Below are positions 31,901 through 45,146 of a stretch of DNA of 64,000 nt, one piece after another. Source of the stretch: Chamaecrista fasciculata. Taxonomy: Eukaryota > Streptophyta > Magnoliopsida > Fabales > Fabaceae. A program made the translations under genes and the position numbers. Location of the stretch: NCBI GenBank assembly GCA_003254925.1, contig QANZ01035015.1, positions 199,818 to 263,817 of the forward strand. The letters run 5' to 3'. Below the pieces are notes generated by a model, which worked only from the letters and a program-made list of their open reading frames with translations, was not told where the DNA came from and searched no databases. Position 1 is the first letter of the stretch. Every line of letters begins with the position of its first letter.

Positions 31901-32570
31901 ACAGCTTGTTTTGCTGTAAACAGACTTTATTTTCTTGTGTATATTTGTGACTTGAATTCACGCAATTTTCTTGTGTATATTTGTGTCTTGAATTCACACA
32001 AACCACTTCTGTCTGGTTTTAGTTTGGGTAGGATCAATTCCAGTGTCTCTACTGACTTAGCATCATTCTAACGCTTTTTTTATTCAGGGAACTGCTGATG
32101 AGGTTGTTGATTGCTCTCATGGCAAGCAGCTGTGGGAGCTGTGTCAAGAGAAATATGAACCTTTATGGCTCAAAGGAGGAAGCCACTGTAATTTGGAACT
32201 CTATCCTGAATACATTAGACACCTCAGAAAATTTATATTGACGGTAGAAAAATCGCCATCACAGAGACTAAATTTATGGAGAGGCATGGATAGAGTTGAG
32301 CAATCCAGAAGAAGCACAGATTGTTATGATGCTCCGAGGAGGAGTACTGACCAGAGGGACAAGCCAAGGAAAAGCACCGATCGGAAACATCATCATGAGT
32401 TTAAATACAATAATGGCGAAAACTATGACAAGGTAAGAATGTCTTTTGACCAGATGGAGAGGTCAAGAAAAAGTGTGGAGTACCTTGACAAGTCTAGGAG
32501 AAGCATTGATGTTCAGTTCGAGAGGGCTCGAAAGAGCATCGATTGGCGGGACAGAATTCGAGCCGGCTGA
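28989..32570 (+). CDS. Alpha/beta hydrolase, ABHD17 (depalmitoylase-like) family
   Basis: Five coding exons, all with GT-AG borders: 28989-29290, 31030-31066, 31169-31405, 31512-31559, 32088-32570; total 368 residues. The fold matches ABHD17/BEM46-type serine hydrolases, whose animal members remove palmitate from proteins. The nucleophile is S147 in GQSVG, the acid probably D212 in GTADEVVD, and the base H241 in GGSHCNLE; the 29-residue Asp-His spacing equals that of human ABHD17A. The oxyanion loop HGNAADIG is at 75-82. The N-terminus MGGVTSS fits an N-myristoylation signal (Gly2, Ser6), which would place it at membranes. The C-terminal about 100 residues are a plant extension with repeated R-[RK]-S-[TIV]-[DE] motifs. 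Intron 1 (29291-31029) holds a long inverted repeat. Confidence 0.92.
30094..30439. repeat. Long near-perfect inverted repeat in intron 1
   Basis: Left arm 30094-30228 and right arm 30305-30439 are 135 bases each and differ at about five positions (roughly 96% identity), enclosing a 76-base loop. The intron transcript would fold into a long hairpin. A short direct repeat GGTCCGGCCAAAGTACA occurs outside the left arm (about 30047) and inside the loop (about 30250). It may be a young MITE or a small-RNA source. No target duplication was found. Confidence 0.85.
30465..30610 (-). mobile_element. Possible tRNA-derived SINE remnant in intron 1
   Basis: On the reverse strand, TCAGCTTAACCAAGG is followed by CCCAGATTCAAGTCA, loosely like the A and B boxes of plant SINEs. 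No clear target duplication was found. Weak evidence only. Confidence 0.3.
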
Positions 32571-33453
32571 AGCTGTTGAATCATTGTTAGTTTGGTGCTG
32601 AGATTGTTACATTGGAGGGGAAAGTACAAAGATACAGATACAGTTACTTACATTGGGGGTTTTAACTTATGGTTTGGAAGATGTGTGTATGTTGTTGCAG
32701 TTTCATTGTAATGTTCATGTAGATTTTGAAAAGCTGGGATTTATTGTCTATTTTAGTACATTTTATTTTTCATTTTCAGTTTTAAGTGACTCTAACCTTG
32801 TTTTATTCTAAGAAAGAAAATGAAGCTCATGATTTAAATTTTAAAGGTAGTCATTATTATTGCTTCTATACCTTGCTTTCTGGAAACCTTCCAGTCATTT
32901 CTATATCTCAGCTTTGCTATTACTTTGTTGGCCCAAAAGGAAAAGCAAAAACATCCAAAAGCTAGACGACGCTGGAATCCTATCCTATGTTTCTATTATT
33001 CATGTATTATCCTTTACATCAATATATTTGAATTGAATGGGATGATTTTAGAGAAAACTTAAAGGGAATTAAATTATGCTCATAAAAGTTATTCATTTCA
33101 TGCAATTCTATCATGGTTGATAACTTTAACAGTACTATCTCGTTGATTATTGATAGCACAAAATACTAAACATTGCGTAGTTCAAGACATTGCGAGATTG
33201 ATGATTTTCCTTCTCAAGATGATAACATTTTTAACATAAGAATTAATTTTTTTGTAATTAAATCTCTATCTATATTTTCATTTTATTTATAATCATAATT
33301 ATATCGTTAGCTAATAACAGAATTTCGTCTTATAAATCAAAAAGATAATTGAGACAATTTAATATTTAATTAACATTGAAATAAATAAAATTTTATAAAG
33401 TTTAATTTCAAATTTAATTGAAGGAAGAGATATAGAATTACTTTTTCAAAAAA
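32571..33453. other. ABHD17 3' flank and intergenic
   Basis: 3' UTR of the hydrolase followed by AT-rich DNA running into the assembly gap. Nothing else seen. Confidence 0.55.
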
Positions 33454-33622
33454 NNNNNNNNNNNNNNNNNNNNNNNNNNNNNNNNNNNNNNNNNNNNNNN
33501 NNNNNNNNNNNNNNNNNNNNNNNNNNNNNNNNNNNNNNNNNNNNNNNNNNNNNNNNNNNNNNNNNNNNNNNNNNNNNNNNNNNNNNNNNNNNNNNNNNNN
33601 NNNNNNNNNNNNNNNNNNNNNN
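33454..33622. other. Assembly gap (N run)
   Basis: 169 unknown bases. The flanks are AT-rich and poorly complex, so a collapsed repeat is likely. Confidence 0.99.
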
Positions 33623-33769
33623 TTTGTGTATTATTTGTGACTAAATAACTCTATTTACTATTATTTCTAAGTGTTCAATTTTTGTCATGTGTACTCTATT
33701 TATTTAAAATTTTGTAGTTGTGATTAAAGAACAAGTGACGAATATATATATAATTTTTGTAAAATTTTT

Positions 33770-33913
33770 TATGGTTAAAATTACAAAATAACTTCAAAAT
33801 GGTACCAAAGTGTTAACGGAGAATACCAGAGGACATCAAAGTGTTACTTTTTAAACCACATGGTACCAAAGTGAAATATAACCAAACCACATGGTACCAA
33901 AGTGTAATTTACC
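33770..33913 (-). mobile_element. Fragment of the GGTAAATTAC-type repeat
   Basis: Four GGTACCAAAG or close motifs and the end GTAATTTACC match, in reverse orientation, the repeat at 21691-22164. The other end may be lost in or beyond the gap. Confidence 0.5.
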
Positions 33914-34382
33914 TTTAATTTTAATACTTTAAGAGGTTGAAAGTTTCAGAACCCTAGTGCTGACCAGGAGAGGATTCGGTCCCAAGTAGAAACGATACTG
34001 TCAGTACATTGAATAGCAGAAACAAGTAAATTTTTTTTTTCTACCCATCCTTCGTTAAAAAAAAAAAATATTTGTTTTATCGTGGTACGTAAAGAACCTG
34101 TTGCTATCACCAAAAAAGAAAAACCCTGTTGCGGAATCGAGACTGCATTCTGAGATTTCAACGATGTTTCACAATTGAAGACGGACACTGAAAACTCTTT
34201 CTGCCCAGATCGAATTGGCTCAGACTCAGAACAGCATCCTCAATATGTAAGCAACAAAAGTATAATGAATTAAGAGGGAAAAGGGTTTCTAGTGGAATTT
34301 TTATTTTCTGTGGTGATTTCTCTGACAAATCTTTCATATGAGCAGGTGATTTTGGTAGGGTTGGTGATTAGACTGTTTTCCG
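33914..34382. other. ATG16 upstream region and leader
   Basis: Promoter and probable 5' UTR of ATG16. A GTAAGC at about 34249 and an AG near 34347 would allow a leader intron, but this is not certain. No other feature. Confidence 0.45.
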
Positions 34383-37108
34383 ATGATGGCCAAGTTTTCT
34401 AAATCACAAGAAGAAATTGCGAATGAAGCTATACGGCACGCTTTGAAGGCTCTAAGGAAACGACATTTAGCTGAAGAAGGCGCTCATGCTCCTGCTTTTG
34501 ATGCTCTTTCCAGACCCATAGCTTCCCAGGTTCTCCAATTCTGCTTAGGGCTTTTGCTAATTGCCATCTTACCCAATTGATTACATTCATAATCTGACTT
34601 TGAATTCAACTTCTTAACACTCTGGTAGTATAGGTGCAAATACTATCAAGCTGTATAAACTTTGTGAATCTTCGATTGCTAATGCTACAAAATTTGCAAT
34701 CATCTGTTTACCCCCCCCACCCCTACCCCAAAAATCCAATCATCTATGTTTGTATGCAATATCCCTTCTCCCCAAAGTCATAAAAGTTGGATCTTTTGCA
34801 ATTGACTCCCCTGAATTTCTCTGTAATTAGTTGTTTTTTTACCTTTTGAGTACATGAAACAATCCGTTTCAGTATCCCATCGTTCTCTGAAACTCAGAGG
34901 AGTGAAATTCAGAGGATTTGGATTGCTTGTTGTAGTAGAATTTGGACACCTGCTGCATGGTTTCATTCTTTTGTTGTTTAGAATTATGGACAGTGGCGCT
35001 GGGACTGGCCCTACCAACATCTAATGCATGACTCCTTGACCTAGGGAATGCTATTTTAATATTTCTCATTATGTCTCTTGACAAAGAAACATATATATCT
35101 GTATTTTCAGTGGTTCTTTTAATGTTATTGTAGTAAATGGATCATGGTTTAGATTTAAGTTTAAGTTCTTCTAAGAATTGGAATGCTTTATTAAGTTAAC
35201 CTTGTAAATTCTTGAAGGGCTCTGAATGGAAAGAGAAAGCAGAGAATCTGCAATTGGAACTTCAGCAATGCTACAAAGCTCAATCACGACTGTCTGAGCA
35301 GCTAGTTGTTGAAGTAGCTGAGTCAAGAGCTGCAAAATCTTCGGTTCAAGAGAAAGATTCAGCAATCAATGAGATGCAAAAGGAGTTGACAGACTTGAGG
35401 TTGCTTATTACTTATGTGTTTTAAAATTTATAAAGTTTTTTTTTTCTTCAAATTTCATGCTGTTCTGCAGATGATACCAACTTAAACTAATGTTGCAGGG
35501 ATGAGTGCTCTCAATTGAAGTTAGACTTCAAAGAAAAGATTCAAGCTTTAGAGTTGGTTATAAGTGAGAATACAGAACTTAAAGCACAATTGGAGCAGAT
35601 GACTCTTAAAGCCAAGAATACTGAGGCTGAAAATAAGATGTTAGTTGATCGGTGGATGTTGGAAAAGATGAAGGACGCTGAACGCCTAAATGAGGTAATA
35701 TTTATTGTCATTCACTCTACCAACTTTCAAAATTAGGTAGTTTAGTACTGGGACACAACTTTCTGCGAGAATGAATTTGGCTATGGCATGTGATGGGTCT
35801 GGAATGATGTAGGTACATCAGGGGTATGAAAGCCTCTCAGCTCTATTGTACTATCATTGATTTGAATAGCTGTTACAGCACCATTGTTTGTCTCAGTGGG
35901 AAACACAATTATTTGATTCATTTTCTGATAGTTCAAAATCTAGACTTTACCTGATAGAGTTGATCAATTTGATACTCTCTAGTTATTTAAGTTTCTTTCA
36001 AGTAGTGCCTCATAAAACTGTTTTGCTTATTCTAGGAACTGCTACAGTTCTAAATGCTTCTTTAATTTTTTATTTGTTTATTCAGGTAAATGCATTATAT
36101 GAAGACATGGTTGAACGGCTAAAGGCCAGTGGTTTAGAAAAACTTGCAAGGCAGCAAGTAGATGGCATAGTTCGGCGAAGTGAAGAAGGTGCTGAATTCT
36201 TTTTGGAGCAAACCAACCCTTCCTCATGCAAATACAGGCTTCATGCTCACGAAGGTGGTTGTGCTTCTGCATTGTTTGAGTACAATTCTAGTAAATTGAT
36301 TACTGGAGGACAAGACCGGTCTGTTAAAGTGTGGGACACAAACACAGGATCGCTTAGTTCTAATCTTCAGGGATGCCTTGGTTCTGTATTAGATCTCTCA
36401 ATCACCCATGATAATCAATCTGTTATAGCTGCAAGCAGTTCAAATAACTTATATGTGTGGGATATCAACTCAGGTCGGGTTCGTCATACCCTTACCGGCC
36501 ATACAGATAAAGTGTGTGCTGTTGATGTCAGCAAGATCTCAAGCCGTCATGTTGTCAGTGCTGCATATGATCGTACCATCAAAGTTTGGGACTTGGTGAA
36601 AGGTTACTGCACTAACACTATAATATTTTACAGCAACTGCAATGCTCTTTGCTTCAGCATGGATGGACAGACCATATTTTCTGGTCATGTTGATGGAAAT
36701 CTTCGCTTATGGGATATTCAGACCGGAAAGCTTCTCAGCGAGGTTGCAGCGCATTCCCTTGCAGTCACTTCGATTTCCCTCTCTCGAAATGGAAACACTG
36801 TATTGACGAGTGGAAGGGACAATTTGCACAATATGTTTGATGTGCAATCTCTGGAGATTTGTGGCACACTAAGAGCATCCGGAAACAGAGTGGCGTCTAA
36901 TTGGAGCCGTTCTTGTATGAGTCCAGATGACAATTATGTTGCTGCTGGATCTGCTGATGGATCTGTCTATATTTGGTCGGTATCTAAGGCTGATATAGTA
37001 AGCACTTTGAAGGAACACACTTCTTCTGTCTTGTGTTGCACATGGAGTGGGCTTGGAAAACCACTCGCTTCAGCTGACAAGAATGGGGTTGTTTGCATTT
37101 GGACATAA
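34383..37108 (+). CDS. ATG16: Autophagy-related protein 16 (ATG16)
   Basis: Four coding exons: 34383-34529, 35218-35399, 35499-35694, 36086-37108; total 515 residues (Arabidopsis ATG16 509). ATG16 binds the ATG12-ATG5 conjugate and directs ATG8 lipidation at the forming autophagosome. The N-terminus (HALKALRKRHLAEEGAHAPA) is the ATG5-binding part, residues about 50-200 are heptad-rich coiled coil (ENKMLVDRWMLEKM, ARQQVDGIVRR), and residues about 220-515 form a WD40 propeller with ends such as SVKVWDT, NLYVWDI, TIKVWDL, NLRLWDI, SVYIWSV and the terminus VCIWT. Two ATGs lie in tandem at 34383 and 34386; either may be used. The whole WD40 part is in one exon. The frame is intact throughout. Confidence 0.94.
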
Positions 37109-38734
37109 TTAGATTGTATTTATGTGAATTCACTTGTTGATTAGAAGTGTTGATAAATTCTATCTTAAAATCTCACATCTTGATACAGTGTAACCTGTCA
37201 ATTTAGGAATATAGATTTTGATTTTTAATAGCGTCTCACTCAAAACAATCTCTTCTCTCCTACAAAACTTGAACCATGATTCTGACTAAATTTGGTGACT
37301 TTAATGAAAGTTAAGGAGCCTTGTAGAACTGTTCAAACATGTCACCGGCAGGCAATGAAAGTTTGAATTATGTATCTCCAAGCCTGATTTCATCATTATC
37401 GTTCTAATGCTGCCGTTTTTTCTTGGGTTGCTTGAATGGTAATTGGCAAATACTTCTCAGAACTCTGATGAAGTGTCAGGAATAATGAGAAAACAGATGT
37501 AATAATAAAACATTACCAAAAGCTCTTAAATATTTAAGCATTGAAATGGCCCCATTTATCACCAAAACATGTGTTCAACTCACTATTGAATGCAAACCCA
37601 GACCTCACTATAACTGCAAATGAAATATGCTTAATTTTATTATATTTGAAATTGTAATGCAAGAGTATTGGGAGAGATTAATTGTTGTCACATGTCAAAA
37701 TTGTGGCACATGGATATTGGGAGAGATCATCACAATGTGGAGAAGACATGACTTTATAAAATAGATGTTTCTTTGGAGACACCCACGAGCCATGTGGCAT
37801 GTGCTGCTGGTTCTAAGGAATATGGGAATTAGGATAACGCTTGTAACAGCAACCTAAGTTTAAAAGCTGTTTCAAGATAAAGGCATTTAAGGCACGCGAC
37901 CCATCTCTTCGTTTTTCATCAGAAGTTGACACAAGTTGAACTGACTCTCGTTGGACCTACTTCTTGTACTTGAATCAAAAGCCAAAGCTTTGCTTCATCA
38001 AAACACTTTCTCTTATATTTTAATTTCATGGTTTGAGTGATATGGTACCCAACACATTACGCCACGCTAATCCAATCCTTTCCTACAAGCAACAGCTTCA
38101 CTATATGGACTCTATAGTCCAATAATGACAACCTCTAACTAATATATTAATATATCCTTACGTTGCTTTCACCCCATGGAACTTCAAAAATTAGAGAATT
38201 CTAGTAATCAAGACCTTGTTCAAATTAGATCACCTACTTCTTCTGATACCCATACTCTAACATTGAAATTATTAACTAGAAGCCAAATTTTATAGTTATT
38301 GTAAACTTATCTGACAATTTATAAAGTCATCATGCTTTGCGTATTACATGTGCAGCCAATCCGTGTTTTGTCAGTGAGTGATCAAAACTTTTTCTAAAAC
38401 GAGCAAGTCGGTTATATAAAGAATATAGAAATAGATAAAGGTGTTATGAGAACGGTACAGTCAGTCCTCCATATGCAACACATAATAAGGAAGCTCAAAA
38501 CCAGACGAAACCATGCATAGTAATAATAATGTCACACTCCTTCCAAAATAGCGTGAAGGGAATGTCACCGAAAGATGATCCTTTAAGCACACACTACCAC
38601 ACTGACACACCCACAACGCTTAATTCACATTAGGCAAAAATTAAACACCCCATTAATTTTTGTTTTGAAAACAAAAACTAATATTTTTTGGATGTAACCA
38701 AGAAATTGCTTCCTTGATGAAACACATGATTAAT
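37109..38734. other. Intergenic between ATG16 and the protease
   Basis: 3' UTR of ATG16, then AT-rich DNA with no supported gene or bounded transposon. Confidence 0.5.
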
Positions 38735-38742
38735 CAATCCTT

Positions 38743-38912
38743 TCTTCTCCACGATTCTCGAAATGCCAGCCTGAGCGTGATCTCCTTGATTACGATTATT
38801 GATTACATTCCCATAAGGAACCTTATTTGATTCTTCTCCGATCCATAATCCTCGAAATGCCAGCCTAAGCATTTTCTCCATGATTATGATTGTTGATTCC
38901 CATAAGAAACCT
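38743..38912 (+). repeat. Tandem duplication in the protease promoter
   Basis: Two copies of an about 80-bp unit (38743-38823 and 38832-38912), each running from TTCTTCTCC through CTCGAAATGCCAGCCT and a GATTAYGATT motif to CCCATAAGRAACCT. They lie 50-220 bases upstream of the TATA box, so any element inside would be doubled. Confidence 0.8.
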
Positions 38913-38962
38913 CTTACTTCTCCACAATAACAATAATAATATTTCCCTCCTCCTATCCTACC

Positions 38963-38970
38963 TATATAAA
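38963..38970 (+). promoter_or_regulatory. TATA box of the KDEL protease gene
   Basis: TATATAAA 71 bases before the start codon, in a pyrimidine-rich context; a canonical plant core promoter. Confidence 0.75.
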
Positions 38971-39040
38971 CCATCTCGAGCCTCTCTGTTTTCCCACATC
39001 ATTAAATCCAACACTAAAGAATTACAAAACTCCAAGCATC

Positions 39041-41549
<2,509 letters not shown>

Positions 41550-41797
41550 AATTTAAAATCTAACAAAATCTTCAAAATTTCACCTTTCATATCGTTGTAG
41601 CTTTCATGTATCTTCTGCAGTTGTGTGCTCAAGGAACTAATAATATTTGCATACAACCAGATTAATTTAGATTTGCTATTATATATGTTTCATTATTTGT
41701 TTGTTTCTAGTTGGAATCAAAATCTTTCAGTTTGTTCAATCAATAGCAGTGAAATTTCGCCCATCACTCTTTATTTATTTATTTGGCATTTTTTTTC
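41550..41797. other. Protease 3' UTR
   Basis: Short 3' flank, AT-rich, ending at the repeat near 41798. Confidence 0.5.
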
Positions 41798-42075
41798 TAT
41801 TAATTTCGTCTCGAATGTTTCAGATTTTGGTTAATTTTATCCTTTGCTCTTACTTTATCAAAATATTAACGATAAAAACTACGTGGTTAATAACATATAA
41901 TGCAAAATTAATAAAAAAAAACTCAAATCTTAACTAAGATTGAAAAATAGGATGCAGTTTGTCGTTAATTTATTGTAAAAGTTAGTCAAAAAATAAAATT
42001 GACCAAAATATAAAATATTGGAGACGAAATTGACAGTTAGTGTAAAGTTTGAGGACAAAATTATTACTTTTACCT
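41798..42075. mobile_element. Foldback repeat, truncated copy
   Basis: Similar along its length to 48895-49246, sharing GACCAAAATATAAAAT, an AACTCAAATC stretch and the right end with AAATTATTACTTTTACC. The left end appears worn or truncated. Confidence 0.5.
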
Positions 42076-42157
42076 CTTTATTTTTTTTCCATTCACTTTC
42101 AAGTTTTTCAACAAAATGTGAAAAAAAAAAAGTAACCCCACTTTTAACAGTTGAGTG

Positions 42158-42641
42158 TAGAGGTGTCAAAGTGAGTCAACCCGATTCACTCGAGCTGGCT
42201 CACCACGAGCCACGGCTCACGCGAGCCAGAAACCCCAAGCGAGTTAAGTTTTATCAACCCGGGTCACCAACTTGGTGAGCCGGGTTGGCTCACTTAACCC
42301 ATCAAATTTTTTTTTTTTTACATTTTTTTCTTATATTTCTTTAAAATTAAAAATATTTTTCATACGTAAGAAACTTAAATTCAATAATAAATTGCATTTT
42401 GTAACTTAAATGTTTTAATTTTTTAATATCAAATTTTAAATTTTTCATATTTTTTTTCTTTTTAATTAAGGTGGGCTGGCTCACTAATTCGTCAACTCAC
42501 TCGAGTCAGCCCACCACGAGCCGCGAGTTAAATGAGCCAGCCCACTCAAGTTTTTGTGAGCCAAATTTTCTCCACCCAACTCGTCAAATTTGTGAGCTAA
42601 ACGAGCTAATTCCCCGAATTTGACTCGTTTTCAGAGCTCTA
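42158..42641. mobile_element. hAT-type non-autonomous element, 484 bp
   Basis: Ends TAGAGGTGTCAAAGTGAGTC and, on the reverse strand, TAGAGCTCTGAAAACGAGTC. Flanks GTTGAGTG (42150-42157) and ATTGAATA (42642-42649) agree at 5 of 8 positions, all differences being G/A. Both arms hold repeats of CACGAGCC and GAGCCAGCCC type around an AT-rich core. No coding sequence. Confidence 0.72.
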
Positions 42642-42649
42642 ATTGAATA

Positions 42650-43827
42650 ATTTACTACTCAAATATGACATGTATGGTGGATATGGATCGTCATATCTTA
42701 CCAGATAAAAGCTGAAGCCTTGTTGCAGATTTTGGGGTCCAACTGTTGAAGTCTAGTCAGTCTCCAATTAGAAGTAGAAAATAGAGGTTAGCGTTGAAGT
42801 GAAGGTTTAGGCATCTTCAAAATCCATAAAAACTAAAAAGATACATAATAATAGGAATAATATAAAAGAAAAGGTTCTGGGAAAGATCCTAAAGATGTGA
42901 TCAACTGAAAGCAAGGGAGTGATTCACATGTTTGGCTTATAGTGCCACATGAGATGAGAGGAATAATAGAGAGTTGACGGAAAGCACGTTCGTAAGTCAT
43001 AACAAAAGGTTTAACTGTAGGATCATTTAGGTTTTTTAAATTTATTAATTGGGTCGTCCAAAATTATACTCATCACAAATAAAACTTTTCGTTCAAGCCT
43101 GTTAACGAATTCAATTGAGCTGGCCTGAATTGACGTCCAGATTCAAACTTAAGTCCATTAGACCCAGATGGAAAAACAAAACATTAAGGTTGTAAGGAAT
43201 CAAAATTCAAAACTGTAGTTTTTTTTTATCGGATATCCCAAAACAGTAGTTTTAAAAGCCCAAATAAATGAAAATGTCTTTTGTTATACATGTTCTTCTT
43301 CTTACCAATTCCAATTCTTGACTTCTGATTTAGAGATTACAACTCCAACCAATAAGCCAATTAGCCAAAGGTCCTTCAGGCTTATTGTCATACATGTTAG
43401 ATGAATACTATCATAAATCTAATCCTTTTAGGATCGACTATATATTAGTGATCTACTATAAAGAAAACATAAAAATAAAATCAAGAAAGATATTCTAGTT
43501 TTCCACCCTCGCTCACAATTCAAAACTATGTCTTTTGGTGAAGAGGTGTCTAATGTCTTTAGAGTTTAGAATATGTTTTTTTATGAAGAGGTGAAGTTTT
43601 ACTTTTTATATCGCTCTAGTTCTTTATTTTTTTTATACTATTTGAAAATGAATATAAAATAATATTTTAGTAATTAAAAATAAACTTTGAAATATAATTT
43701 AACGGTAGGAAATTATAGTTCTTGTAAAGTTGTTGCTAATATTTTCTTCTATGAAATTCTTTAATTTATTTTATATGAATTTAAAAAATAATAAATAAAT
43801 GGGTGCGTATATTAAGACCTAAAAATA
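42650..43827. other. Intergenic, no feature seen
   Basis: AT-rich DNA with no supported gene; no inverted or tandem repeat stood out. Confidence 0.5.
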
Positions 43828-43835
43828 TTAATTAG

Positions 43836-44494
43836 CAGTGTTGTCATAACCGAACCGGACAAAGACTCGGACAAGTGTTTAGTTCACGGTTTGATTGGTT
43901 GAACCGGTTGAACCATTGGTCGGACCGGATGACGCAATAAATAATTATTTTTAATATATCAAATATAAACCCTCTATATTTTTTTGGGGGTCTAAGAGAT
44001 GTAACACCCCAATTGTTGAAGAAGGACCTTTTTGATAGATAATAGAATTTGAGAGGCATAAAATAATTATAGAAGTATAATTTACAAGGAGACTTTGGAA
44101 GGATATAACTAATGAATGATAAAATAGGTGAAAAAAGAGGTAAAAGTATGAAAGAGAATCTGCCAGGGACTAAAATGAAAAGTAAAGAAGTGAAAGATGT
44201 GTTTGTAAGTTACGTTAAAAATAATTATGAGAATAAAACAAAGGTATGGGAGTGTTGTAGACAAAATGAGGAATACAATGGTGGAGGAGTTGAGTAGTTT
44301 TAAGGGTCTTAATGTGATGTTTCAAAGAATAAAGGGGGTAGGAGCCTAGAAATTAAAAAGTTTGGGGGGCAGAAGTATAGTTTTACCCCAAGAAGGCAGT
44401 GAAATGAAAAAAAATCTGAAATGAAAAAAAAATGCTCAAACCGCCGGTTCGGTCCAATGGTTGAACCCGGGCCGATCCAGTTTTCACATCATTG
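43836..44494. mobile_element. hAT-type non-autonomous element, 659 bp
   Basis: Ends CAGTGTTGTCATAACCG and, on the reverse strand, CAATGATGTGAAAACTGG, with inverted GGTTGAACCGG-like repeats inside each arm. Perfect 8-bp duplication TTAATTAG (43828-43835, 44495-44502). The middle (about 43980-44400) is AT-rich with no conserved open frame. No transposase. Confidence 0.87.
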
Positions 44495-44502
44495 TTAATT
44501 AG

Positions 44503-45146
44503 TGAATTGATAGATGAAGTGATACTGCCCAATAGGCAATAAATACAGTTAGGCATACGTCTTGACGAAGCTAACCTAGCTAATCAGAGGTTGGCCATGC
44601 AGGGCGAGTAGAGGTTGAGATTTTAAGTTTGAATTCCGACAAATTGATTCAAAACTTCTTCTTTTTTCTGTGTTTATTTTTTAAAATTCCCTACTTAAAA
44701 ATAAAAGAGATGAGAAAAGGAGACTAACTAATTGCAATAGCGTTGCTCTTAATTTCAAGGTTTGAAAGTCAACTTTCATCTGTCACATAATATTTAAATG
44801 TTGAAATTAATTAGCATATAATTAATTATTTCATTTTTTTTTAATTTGAAAAGAACTCAATATTGCATGTTACGTTTAAAATTCAACCATGAATATATTC
44901 TATACGCGTACTTCCTACTAAATTTAAGTACGCATTTTATTTTATACGTATCGCCCTCTCCTAGCACGTTGCAAGATATATTTATTGTGGCAGCTTAATT
45001 AGTGATATATCTATATATATCTATATATGTGTATGTATATATGTATATATATTTCTAATTTGATGTAGGACAGGTTATAGATAAAGAGTCTAGGGTGGGC
45101 ACGCCATCATCATTTTGAGTTTTGAAATGTTTATTAGTGGGAACAA
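44503..45146. other. Intergenic, no feature seen
   Basis: AT-rich, with TATATATCTATA-type runs near 45010-45050. Part at about 44570-44640 has a faint tRNA-like look but no convincing A and B boxes. Confidence 0.45.
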
